Shown here: in pieces, positions 52,671 through 60,330 of the stretch | Layout of the letters: each line of letters opens with the position of its first letter | Numbering within the stretch: the first letter of the stretch is position 1 | Assembly (NCBI GenBank): GCA_050874385.1 | Contig: JBNMKO010000004.1 | Location: 1-64,000, forward strand | Length of the DNA: 64,000 bases | Direction of reading: 5' to 3' | Source: CAG-882 sp050874385 | GTDB taxonomy: Bacteria > Bacillota > Clostridia > Lachnospirales > Lachnospiraceae | Position numbers and translations under genes: made by a program | Notes under the pieces: generated by a model | Database searches by the model: none | What the model was told of the DNA's origin: nothing | What the model saw: only the letters and a program-made list of their open reading frames with translations

Positions 52671-53564
52671 TCAGTCCTTCATTCCAGATGTTGTCATTGT
52701 CTCAAGGACATTGCTCTGACAAATAAGGAAGAATATAATCGGTACTGCCGCTATAATAAATGTAACTGCCGCCGCGGCTCCGGCTCTTGCCGTACCGCCT
52801 GCTGTAATCTGCTGCAATGCGTACTGTAAAGGTTTAAGCTCCTCGTTTCTCAAAAATAAGCTTCCCGTGTTGCCCCACATCTGCTGGAACTGGAATATCG
52901 CAAGTGTAAGCCATGCCGGCTTTACGTTAGGCATTACTATAGACCAGAACACTCTCCACTCCGTCGCGCCGTCAAGTCTTGCCGACTCCATAAGTGAGTC
53001 TGGAAGCTGCTCCATGAACTGCTTCATAAGGTAAAGTCCCATACCAAAGGAGCATGCCGGAAGTATAAGAGCCGCATAAGTGTTGTTGATGTGCAGCCAG
53101 CTTATGATTAGATACTGAGGTATCTGTGTTACCGTCCATGAGAACATCATGGAGAGCACTACCATGTTAAAGAGTATCTTCTTTCCCGGAAAATTGTGCT
53201 TTGCAAGCGGGTACGCTGCGAGCGAAGCACAGAGCACATGCCCTATCATACCGCCGCCGGTTATGATGATTGTGTTGAGTATATATCTTGAGAACGGCAC
53301 CCATGAGCTGTTCATAAGCACGAACAGGTCTGAGAAATTCTCGAGTGTAGGGTTCCTCACAAAAATCTTAGGCGGGAACTGGTAAATCTCGTCGAGCGGC
53401 TTTAGCGCATTGTTGATAATCATTACAAGAGGAAGTGCCATGAACACACCGCATATAAACATTATCACGAACAGCAGTGTATTTCCCGCCATGGAGCGGT
53501 TGAGCTTTTTCTCTCTTGGCTTTCTCTTAAACAATTTCTTTTTTGTCTTATTTTCCTTACTCAT
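52671..53564 (-). CDS. Carbohydrate ABC transporter permease, MalG type (first pair)
   Basis: A 297-residue permease with six helices and the EAA loop MESARLDGATEWRVFWSIVMPNV. A basic N-terminus (KKLFKRKPREKKLN) precedes the first helix. It overlaps its partner permease by 4 bases and the NHL/TPR gene follows after 7 bases. The C-terminus carries a short TSGMKD end typical of the family. Confidence 0.93.
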   Translation of the reverse strand: MSKENKTKKKLFKRKPREKKLNRSMAGNTLLFVIMFICGVFMALPLVMIINNALKPLDEIYQFPPKIFVRNPTLENFSDLFVLMNSSWVPFSRYILNTIIITGGGMIGHVLCASLAAYPLAKHNFPGKKILFNMVVLSMMFSWTVTQIPQYLIISWLHINNTYAALILPACSFGMGLYLMKQFMEQLPDSLMESARLDGATEWRVFWSIVMPNVKPAWLTLAIFQFQQMWGNTGSLFLRNEELKPLQYALQQITAGGTARAGAAAAVTFIIAAVPIIFFLICQSNVLETMTTSGMKD

Positions 53565-54508
53565 TGGCCAACCCTCCTTAACATGCGCTGTACAAGTTTA
53601 TTGGTTCCAATCATGAGAAGGAAGAGCACCGTCGCTATCGCCGACGCATAACCCATTTCCATTCGTCCTCCCGAACCGTAGTCGAGAAGATGTGTCACCA
53701 CAGTCGCTCCTGCGTAGTTTACGGAAGGGTTTCCTGCGAGCTGTATTGATATATCAGCCACCGCAAAGGACTGTGTTATCTGCATAACCGCACCGAACAT
53801 GAGCTGAGGCTTCATCGAAGGAAGTGTCACATACCAAAGCTCCTGCCAGCGGTTCTTAACTCCGTCCAGAGCTGCCGCCTCATATAGGCTCTTGTCAACC
53901 GTCTGAAGTCCTGCTATGAATGATAGGAAACCTGTTCCAAGTGACAGCCACAGCTGAACCACTATGAGCACCGGAAGCACATACTTTTCTGTCTTCATCC
54001 AAAGGATTGCCTCGTCGATAATTCCAAGCTTTAAAAGTATACCGTTTAAGTATCCGTATCTGTCGCCTGTGAGTATTAAATTCCATACCATGTAGGCGTT
54101 ACCGCAGATACTAGGCGCGTAGAAGATGAGTGTGAGAAATGCCCTCACCTTTCCCGAAAACTCATTGATTATCCATGCGAACAAAAGACATAATATGTAG
54201 CTTATAGGTCCTGTTACAACCGCAAAGATAAGTGTGTTTTTGAGTGATATCAGGAAAATATCATCCTCAAGAAAAAGCTTTATGTAGTTTTTCCAGCCCA
54301 CAAATTTAGGCGGCTCAAGCATATTAAAATATGTAAAACTGAATGCTATGGATATCACAACCGGAAGTACCGTAAAGAGGAAAAATAATATAAAGTACGG
54401 TGCCATCATAGCGTATGAAACTCTGCTCTTTTTAAGCCTGTAACTAAGCTTTCTCTGCTTATACGCCAGTTCATCGGTTGATACCGTTTTTGCTGTACTG
54501 TGTGCCAT
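53561..54508 (-). CDS. Carbohydrate ABC transporter permease, MalF type (first pair)
   Basis: A 315-residue permease with six helices and the EAA loop YEAAALDGVKNRWQELWYVTLPSM. It follows the large fused binding protein gene by 15 bases and is the first transporter subunit gene of the operon. The cytoplasmic start is Lys/Arg-rich (KQRKLSYRLKKSRVS). Confidence 0.93.
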   Translation of the reverse strand: MAHSTAKTVSTDELAYKQRKLSYRLKKSRVSYAMMAPYFILFFLFTVLPVVISIAFSFTYFNMLEPPKFVGWKNYIKLFLEDDIFLISLKNTLIFAVVTGPISYILCLLFAWIINEFSGKVRAFLTLIFYAPSICGNAYMVWNLILTGDRYGYLNGILLKLGIIDEAILWMKTEKYVLPVLIVVQLWLSLGTGFLSFIAGLQTVDKSLYEAAALDGVKNRWQELWYVTLPSMKPQLMFGAVMQITQSFAVADISIQLAGNPSVNYAGATVVTHLLDYGSGGRMEMGYASAIATVLFLLMIGTNKLVQRMLRRVGQ

Positions 54509-54523
54509 AATCTTCCCCCTTTC

Positions 54524-57514
54524 CTATTCCTCAACATCAACCGGAAGTCCAAGCTCCTGCCGCTTGTAATTAATCTCCGCATTGATGTAGATTACCTTAT
54601 CCATAAGTTCCTCCCTAGGTGAAGCCGTATCCGTCTCGGTTGTCACCGTGTAGAAGGCATTGTTTACGTTACGCCATGAGTAGTATCCGCCCGGAACCTG
54701 TGGGATTCCCTTCACATACCCGAAAGCCTCAACAAGAGCCTCATAGTCATCCATAGGCCAAGGCATGTTTGCAAAGGCTTCAAGGTTCGCTGTAGGAACT
54801 CGTGCTGCCGAACCCATAAGACTCTCCATCTCTCTTCCGTACTGGGTCTGCACATCCGCGCTCGTCCACCACTTTAGGAACTGCCAGCATGCATCAGGAT
54901 AATCAGTGTCCGCCATTATAATGCTCGCAAGACCTGTACAGCCTGTGCTTCTGTCTATGCTGCCGTCATCCTTTTTTGTTCCCGGAACCGGAACGAAGTC
55001 CCAAAGTCCCGCGATATCAGGGGCAGATACTACAAGATTGTTGTATGTTGTGTAGTCGGCTATTATTATTGGACACTCACCTGTACGGAAACGCTCCTCA
55101 ACACTTGTCTCCTTGTCAAGCTTGAAATCCGTGTAGTACTCACAGTATTCCTTAAATGTGTTTACCGCTATATCCGAGTCGAGAAGCGATTTGCTTCCAT
55201 CCTGCGCATAGTACTCTCCACCATTCTGGTATAGAAGCATCGCAAATATCTGCTCGCTCGGCAACATTCCAAACTCCATCTGGTTCTTTGCAAGCACCGT
55301 CATCGCAACCTTAACATCATCCCATGTTTCCGGAATATCAAGCCCTAACTCTGCAAGTATATCCTTTCTGTAGAACATTACCGGGAATGTTATTGTCTCA
55401 GGAAGCGCGTATGTCGCATCTCCAAATGAGAACGCCGTAACAGCCGCATCCGGGAACCTCTCAAGCACATCGTCAAGGTCTGAGAACTGACTTAAATCTA
55501 AAACGGCATTTCTTATACCGTAGTTTACCGGTGTGTCATTTCCTGTGTTAAGCACAGCTCCCGCAATTCCCGATGTGTTTGCAACCTGTATAGCCACGTC
55601 AGGGCCTTCACCCGCAAGCTCCGCCCTCAAAAGTGTGGACATATCCACGAGCTGTACATTTACATTTACGCCGTACTCGTTTGTGAAGCTCTCATCAATC
55701 ATAGACTTTATTACATTTGCCTGGTCACGACCGGAACCAATCCAAAGTGTTATCGTCGGGCTGTCGTCACCGTCCTCCGCAACATTTCCAATCTGGTTGT
55801 AATCAATCACGAAGGAGTAGAAAAGTCTGCTGAACTCATAACCCGCCTTGCTGAAAAATGAGGTGTTCTCATATGTAGGCTTAACATCCGGAGAATAGAT
55901 ATTAATTCTGTCTATCGCAAGCGGCTGGTCTATAACCTGTGTTACCCAGTTTCCGCAGGCTCTGACATTTATCTTGAAGGTTCCGATAACCCTCACAAAA
56001 TAGTCTCCATCCTTTATCAAATCGTCGAGCTGGTCTCTCATGGTGAGAAGCACCGTCTCCTTATCGGACTTCTTTCCGGTGAGTGCGCGAAGCTGTGTTA
56101 TCGCGCCGTCAAGCTGTGCCCTGACTGCCACAAGCTCATCGTGAAGTCCCGGAAGCGTTCTCTCAATCTGGTAATCTCTGTAGGTATCAGGTGAAACTCC
56201 CGTAACCCTTATAACCTCACGGTATATTGAGTTTAACTGCTTTACACAGTCCTCAACCTCACTTATAATCTGTGAGAAATCACCAAGAACAACCTCCATC
56301 CTTATTGTGTGGTGTCCCGCCTCAAGATAGAAGGAATAAGGTGTTCCTCCCTCATCCTCCAAAACGTCATCCCTCCAGCTCTGGTCATACTTAAAGCCGT
56401 ATGCCTCAAGCTCCTTAAAAGGAACCTCACCGTCTATTGTTATCTTTCTTGAGACATATATGCCTCTGACAAAATTTTGACAATCATAAAGTGATATATT
56501 GTAGTATCCCGTCTCGTCCACATCGAAATCCCATTCAACCCACTGTCCAACCAGTCTCCATGAATTTCCTCCGATTGTGTTGTTCAAAAGCATCTTCGTG
56601 CTCGACGGCGATACCGACGGTGATGACTGGTCCTGTATCGGGTAGAGCATCTGTGAGGATGTCCTTGTCGGATTTTCGCCCTCTATCGTTATCAGCTTTC
56701 CGCTTGTGTTCTTAGCTCCAGCCGCGTCTTTCCCACTCTTTACCTGCGCATAAGCAGGCTTGTCGGACGCGTTGCTGAGTGTAAGCGAATGGATAACCAT
56801 CGGCTCTCTCATCGAGAGGAGAGTTATCGTGTGCTTTCCTTTTGTCAGATATACGGACAATGGAGATGTCACATATCCGTCGCTGTCATACATGTACTCG
56901 CTCACCCACTCCGGTTTCTCCTTCATGCTCGGCTTGCAGTCATTTCCCTGATTGTCCTTCTCCCAGTTGTATGCCGTTGAGCCGTTAGAAGCCGTATAGC
57001 TTGTGACATCGTACTCCCATATTCTGTAAAATGTCACCATGGCAAGCTCCGAATAAGGAAGCTCTCCGTCGACAAACACGCTTCTCTCTATCGCTGAGTT
57101 CTTGCCCTCCACCGGGAAATACTCAAGCGACATATTGTAAAAGCCCTCCTCCTTCACATCAACCTCGAACTCTATAAGAGAATTTTCACTTGTGTAAAGG
57201 CTGTCACCGCTCATTCCCTCATAATCCTTGTAGATTACCGGATTGGTCTCCTCGTCGTTCTCATCGTACCTCACGCAGCCATCCGCCCCGACTGTTATCG
57301 ATGTATCCGGGTAAACTGCACTGAAATTATTCACATAATCCTTATAATCAAGCACCGAGTCATCAACCGAATATGTACTCACGATATCATCGTAGTCATC
57401 CATCTCAAGCTCCGTTCTCGCCTCAACTTTTGCCGAGCCGAGCGGAAATGCAAGGAGCAGTGTCATCGCGACGGCAAGCACTGATGTAACCCTTTTTTTG
57501 GTAGTCTGCTTCAT
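54524..57514 (-). CDS. Giant fused ABC substrate-binding protein with carbohydrate-binding-like N-terminus
   Basis: About 996 residues from ATG 57514 (AAGGA upstream); a usual SBP has 420-500. A signal peptide (~5-30) has no lipobox Cys that I can see. Two beta-sandwich modules follow: ~80-240 (FEVDVKEEGFYNMSLEYFPV) and ~270-410 (WDFDVDETGYYNISLYDC), both like CBM35-type or galactose-binding folds. A helical segment (~415-510) with TGKKSDKETVLLTMRD suggests a coiled coil. The SBP proper covers ~590-985 (TITLWIGSGRDQANVIKSM, ALPETITFPVMFYRKDIL, WQFLKWWTSADVQTQYG). It is thus a binding protein joined to polysaccharide-binding arms, and pairs with the permeases directly downstream. Confidence 0.85.
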   Translation of the reverse strand: MKQTTKKRVTSVLAVAMTLLLAFPLGSAKVEARTELEMDDYDDIVSTYSVDDSVLDYKDYVNNFSAVYPDTSITVGADGCVRYDENDEETNPVIYKDYEGMSGDSLYTSENSLIEFEVDVKEEGFYNMSLEYFPVEGKNSAIERSVFVDGELPYSELAMVTFYRIWEYDVTSYTASNGSTAYNWEKDNQGNDCKPSMKEKPEWVSEYMYDSDGYVTSPLSVYLTKGKHTITLLSMREPMVIHSLTLSNASDKPAYAQVKSGKDAAGAKNTSGKLITIEGENPTRTSSQMLYPIQDQSSPSVSPSSTKMLLNNTIGGNSWRLVGQWVEWDFDVDETGYYNISLYDCQNFVRGIYVSRKITIDGEVPFKELEAYGFKYDQSWRDDVLEDEGGTPYSFYLEAGHHTIRMEVVLGDFSQIISEVEDCVKQLNSIYREVIRVTGVSPDTYRDYQIERTLPGLHDELVAVRAQLDGAITQLRALTGKKSDKETVLLTMRDQLDDLIKDGDYFVRVIGTFKINVRACGNWVTQVIDQPLAIDRINIYSPDVKPTYENTSFFSKAGYEFSRLFYSFVIDYNQIGNVAEDGDDSPTITLWIGSGRDQANVIKSMIDESFTNEYGVNVNVQLVDMSTLLRAELAGEGPDVAIQVANTSGIAGAVLNTGNDTPVNYGIRNAVLDLSQFSDLDDVLERFPDAAVTAFSFGDATYALPETITFPVMFYRKDILAELGLDIPETWDDVKVAMTVLAKNQMEFGMLPSEQIFAMLLYQNGGEYYAQDGSKSLLDSDIAVNTFKEYCEYYTDFKLDKETSVEERFRTGECPIIIADYTTYNNLVVSAPDIAGLWDFVPVPGTKKDDGSIDRSTGCTGLASIIMADTDYPDACWQFLKWWTSADVQTQYGREMESLMGSAARVPTANLEAFANMPWPMDDYEALVEAFGYVKGIPQVPGGYYSWRNVNNAFYTVTTETDTASPREELMDKVIYINAEINYKRQELGLPVDVEE

Positions 57515-57540
57515 CCCTTTTCCTTTCCGTAAAGCTAAAT

Positions 57541-58272
57541 TCACGCTTTACCTTCATTACTGTTATAGTACCATGCGTCCTCGCCATTCTTTGGCTTTGG
57601 CATATAGTGCAACAATACCTTCTCCATCATAAATGTCACAACAAAGCACCAGCACCCCGGCACAAACGCGATGCACGGTATCGGAAAAACATATATCTGT
57701 AACCATATAAGAACCGCCGTCCCGGCAATAACCGCCGCGGTCACCGGTATATATCTTATTCCCATGACAAATGCAAGCTTCCACATGTCAACCGTCCTCA
57801 TAGTGAACCTTGACAATATAGGAAAAATATATACGCTAAGTGCCATAAGCAGCACCCCGAGTATCACATACACCGTGGCAAATACTTTCCCGTCATGTGT
57901 GGACATTCCCGCCGCTGCCGCCTCATTCATCGCGACAGCCTGTCTGTATCCTATGTATAGAGCAGCCCCCACTGCAATAATCTCAAGTGTAATTATTATC
58001 CCCTTTAAAAGCGTCCTCTTCATAGATGCAAAGAACTCAAAAATCGGTGTTCCTCTCCCCCTTCTCACGCTCTTAATCACCGCGTAATAAAGAGAAGTCA
58101 CAGCCGGGCCAATCGTCACAACCGGCACACAGCATATAAGAAACACAACGCTAAGCATCACAAGCTCCCCGAACCTATTCATAAGCTCCATGAAACGCCC
58201 ATCCCATGAAAACAACTTACCGCCAAATATGTCCTTTATGGTTATGCGCTTTTTGTTTTCAATATCTCTCAA
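57541..58272 (-). CDS. DUF624 (YesL-type) membrane protein, first copy
   Basis: A ~243-residue integral membrane protein with about five helices. The signature region is FSWDGRFMELMNRFGELVML followed by LICCVPVVTIG. The best start is TTG 58272 because AAAGGGGGG lies 7 bases before it; an ATG 20 codons upstream has no ribosome site. It follows the GH26 gene by 75 bases. Unlike the copy at 41821, it has an additional ~25 residues at the N-terminus. Confidence 0.87.
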   Translation of the reverse strand: MRDIENKKRITIKDIFGGKLFSWDGRFMELMNRFGELVMLSVVFLICCVPVVTIGPAVTSLYYAVIKSVRRGRGTPIFEFFASMKRTLLKGIIITLEIIAVGAALYIGYRQAVAMNEAAAAGMSTHDGKVFATVYVILGVLLMALSVYIFPILSRFTMRTVDMWKLAFVMGIRYIPVTAAVIAGTAVLIWLQIYVFPIPCIAFVPGCWCFVVTFMMEKVLLHYMPKPKNGEDAWYYNSNEGKA

Positions 58273-58347
58273 CTTGCAGCCCCCCTTTTTAAGTAAATAA
58301 TCAATGTCATTTTTCACTGAACAGTTGTGCAATTTTTTTTAAATTAT

Positions 58348-59904
58348 CTACTTAATAGGGTACTCCTTTAAGTCCGGAAGCTCATCGAGAGTAATTACCA
58401 ACTCGCTGTCATAAGCCTTCTTTAGCATATCCTTCTCCGTATACTGCTCGCTGTACGAATATATCGATGTGCTCTTTGCAACGAACTCCGTTCCCCATGT
58501 ACAGAACAGCCCCCACATGGCTCCGTCCCTCTTTGCAAGCTCAGGGTCGAACACGCATCCGTTTTCCGACATCACAACCATCTTGCCCTTTGTGTAGTTG
58601 GCAGCCTCCAAAAACTTGTTGACCTGCGATGTGTAAACATGCTCTCCCGGATATATGTCCTCGCCGATTATGTCCACATACTCATCGCCCGGATACCAAT
58701 CCGCGTCTTGTCCGTTCCACAGCCATATAAGATTGTTGATGCCGTACTCATTGGTCAGCTTGTCGTGCAACAATATGTAGAGCTTCTTGTAAGCCTCCGG
58801 CCCCGATGCACCCCACCAGAACCATCCACCTGCCGCCTCGTGAAGCGGTCTCCACAGTATTGGCACGTCCGCCTCCTGCAAAATTAGAAGCTGCTGTGCT
58901 ATAGTGTCTATATCCTTCATCAACAGTTCGTAGCCTTCCTCGTCCTCACCGTTCATAATCTTGGCGAGGTCGATGTTTGTCGACTCCGTTCTAAATCCTG
59001 ACCACCACTCACCAGTAAGATATTTGCTCGGCGCATTCCAGTGCCAGCAAAAAGTTACTATTCCGCCGTTCTCCCAAAAGCTCTTGGCATACTCCGTAGC
59101 CTTTGATGTGCTTCCGTTCTCAACCCTCGACGGCGAATACTCGATAAAATCAAGCCCAAGCACTGCCGGATATTTTCCAGTCACCTTGTTGACAACCGTG
59201 ACTTCCTTTCCAAACTGACCCGTATCGCAGTACTGACCGGAGAGAATTTTCTCTCCATATATATCTGTCATATAGCTCATAAGTCTCTTTGCGCTGTCGG
59301 TGGCATTCTTGTTTACAAGCTGTGCCGAAACCTTATAAATATTCTTATCAATCGGCTGTGATGTGCAAACCGTAAGCTTATCCAAGCAAATCCACCCCCA
59401 ATATTTCTGTACTGTAACCTCATGTGTTCCCTTCTCAAGATACACACGGTTTATCGCCGTGTCGGAAAATGTGCTCTCCTCCGACACCAGATTTCCCATG
59501 CTCTGCCCGTCGACATACACATAATTTTCCTTGTGTCCCCCGTTGCTCGCCGTGGTGAACACCAAATCGTAAAAGCCATCTTCCTTTATATCAATATCAA
59601 ATTCACACGCATCATCATCCGACGAAAAACCTGCCACATACCCTGTCCCGCTGTAACCCGGCTTCTCCTTATCTGCCTTTACATTCCCCTTAAATGCAGC
59701 GTCCTCAGCCTCATATATCCCCGCAATCTCAGGAATATATTCCTGCGTCGCCTCCATTGTGCTCTCACTGACTGCCTGTGACTGTTCCGTTTCCACATTT
59801 CCGTCGCCTGACACAGCACTGTTACAGCCCGTGATAACGCCTGCCATGGCAACCGCCGCGATTGCCGCCCCGATGTGCCGCGCTTTCATATTTTTTCCTG
59901 CCAT
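58348..59904 (-). CDS. Secreted GH26 glycosidase (probable beta-mannanase) with CBM35-like module
   Basis: About 518 residues from ATG 59904 (GGAAGGA upstream). The lipoprotein signal ends VITGCNS. A CBM35-like module follows (~50-190, starting GIYEAEDAAFKGNV, with LEKGTHEVTVQKYWGW). The GH26 barrel spans ~215-500, with VTFCWHWNAPS, the acid/base Glu in WRPLHEAAGGWFWWG, the nucleophile Glu in VVMSENG, and LIWLWNGQDADWYPG. GH26 enzymes are mostly endo-beta-1,4-mannanases. Cell-surface cleavage followed by import and GH130/GH5 action inside fits the operon. It is the first gene of the minus-strand run, with a promoter and dyad just upstream. Confidence 0.92.
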   Translation of the reverse strand: MAGKNMKARHIGAAIAAVAMAGVITGCNSAVSGDGNVETEQSQAVSESTMEATQEYIPEIAGIYEAEDAAFKGNVKADKEKPGYSGTGYVAGFSSDDDACEFDIDIKEDGFYDLVFTTASNGGHKENYVYVDGQSMGNLVSEESTFSDTAINRVYLEKGTHEVTVQKYWGWICLDKLTVCTSQPIDKNIYKVSAQLVNKNATDSAKRLMSYMTDIYGEKILSGQYCDTGQFGKEVTVVNKVTGKYPAVLGLDFIEYSPSRVENGSTSKATEYAKSFWENGGIVTFCWHWNAPSKYLTGEWWSGFRTESTNIDLAKIMNGEDEEGYELLMKDIDTIAQQLLILQEADVPILWRPLHEAAGGWFWWGASGPEAYKKLYILLHDKLTNEYGINNLIWLWNGQDADWYPGDEYVDIIGEDIYPGEHVYTSQVNKFLEAANYTKGKMVVMSENGCVFDPELAKRDGAMWGLFCTWGTEFVAKSTSIYSYSEQYTEKDMLKKAYDSELVITLDELPDLKEYPIK

Positions 59905-59976
59905 AAGGTAATCCTTCCATATTTCTTTGCAAAACCACACGTTTTCTATATTTGTTTTTCACACAGATTTGTTTTA

Positions 59977-60006
59977 GTTACTTAACAAATATATTTTTTA
60001 AGTAAC
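59977..60006 (-). promoter_or_regulatory. Inverted repeat just downstream of the GH26 operon -10, probable operator
   Basis: GTTACTTAA (59977-59985) and TTAAGTAAC (59998-60006) are perfect 9-bp arms around a 12-base AT-only centre. It begins 3 bases after the predicted -10 on the minus strand, covering the start site, as expected for a repressor site. Confidence 0.6.
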
Positions 60007-60009
60007 CTT

Positions 60010-60038
60010 AGTATAGCCCATAGTCAATGCAAAGTCAT
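60010..60038 (-). promoter_or_regulatory. Promoter of the GH26 operon
   Basis: On the minus strand ATGACT (60033-60038) and TATACT (60010-60015) with a 17-base spacer, ~105 bases before the GH26 start. The -10 is good; the -35 matches four of six. Confidence 0.5.
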
Positions 60039-60164
60039 CATTATTTTTTGATTTTTATCATATATTTTTGATTTATTTGTGCATTTTTTCTAATGTGCAT
60101 GTCATTTTTATTAATATTTATGTCAATATACCAACGAATATGTCATTTCAGTGTAAAAAATATA

Positions 60165-60192
60165 GTTAATTTTGTTAGCTAACAAAATTAAC
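60165..60192. promoter_or_regulatory. Perfect 28-bp palindrome, probable LacI-type operator
   Basis: GTTAATTTTGTTAG is followed directly by its reverse complement CTAACAAAATTAAC with no spacer. The TTAGCTAA centre resembles LacI-family operators. It lies 33 bases upstream of the -35 of the debranching-enzyme promoter and ~130 bases upstream of the GH26 promoter, so it could serve both. Confidence 0.7.
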
Positions 60193-60225
60193 AGTTATTT
60201 TTTTAACATACTTTTGTACAATGGC

Positions 60226-60254
60226 TTGAATGTGAATGCGTTTTCTAATATAAT
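60226..60254 (+). promoter_or_regulatory. Promoter of the debranching-enzyme and AraC genes
   Basis: TTGAAT (60226-60231) and a perfect TATAAT (60249-60254) with a 17-base spacer, ~77 bases before the start codon. Confidence 0.7.
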
Positions 60255-60330
60255 ATTTTTATGATGCCAAAGTTAAAAAAGTGTTTTATTACTATTGAGC
60301 CACTGCAAAGCAGTTATATGGAGGATTAAT

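Larger units (their letters stand above)
59905..60330. other. Divergent regulatory region between the GH26 and debranching-enzyme genes
   Basis: 426 AT-rich bases without a gene. It contains two dyads and two promoters, listed separately, plus low-complexity T-rich sequence near 60040-60120. Confidence 0.8.
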
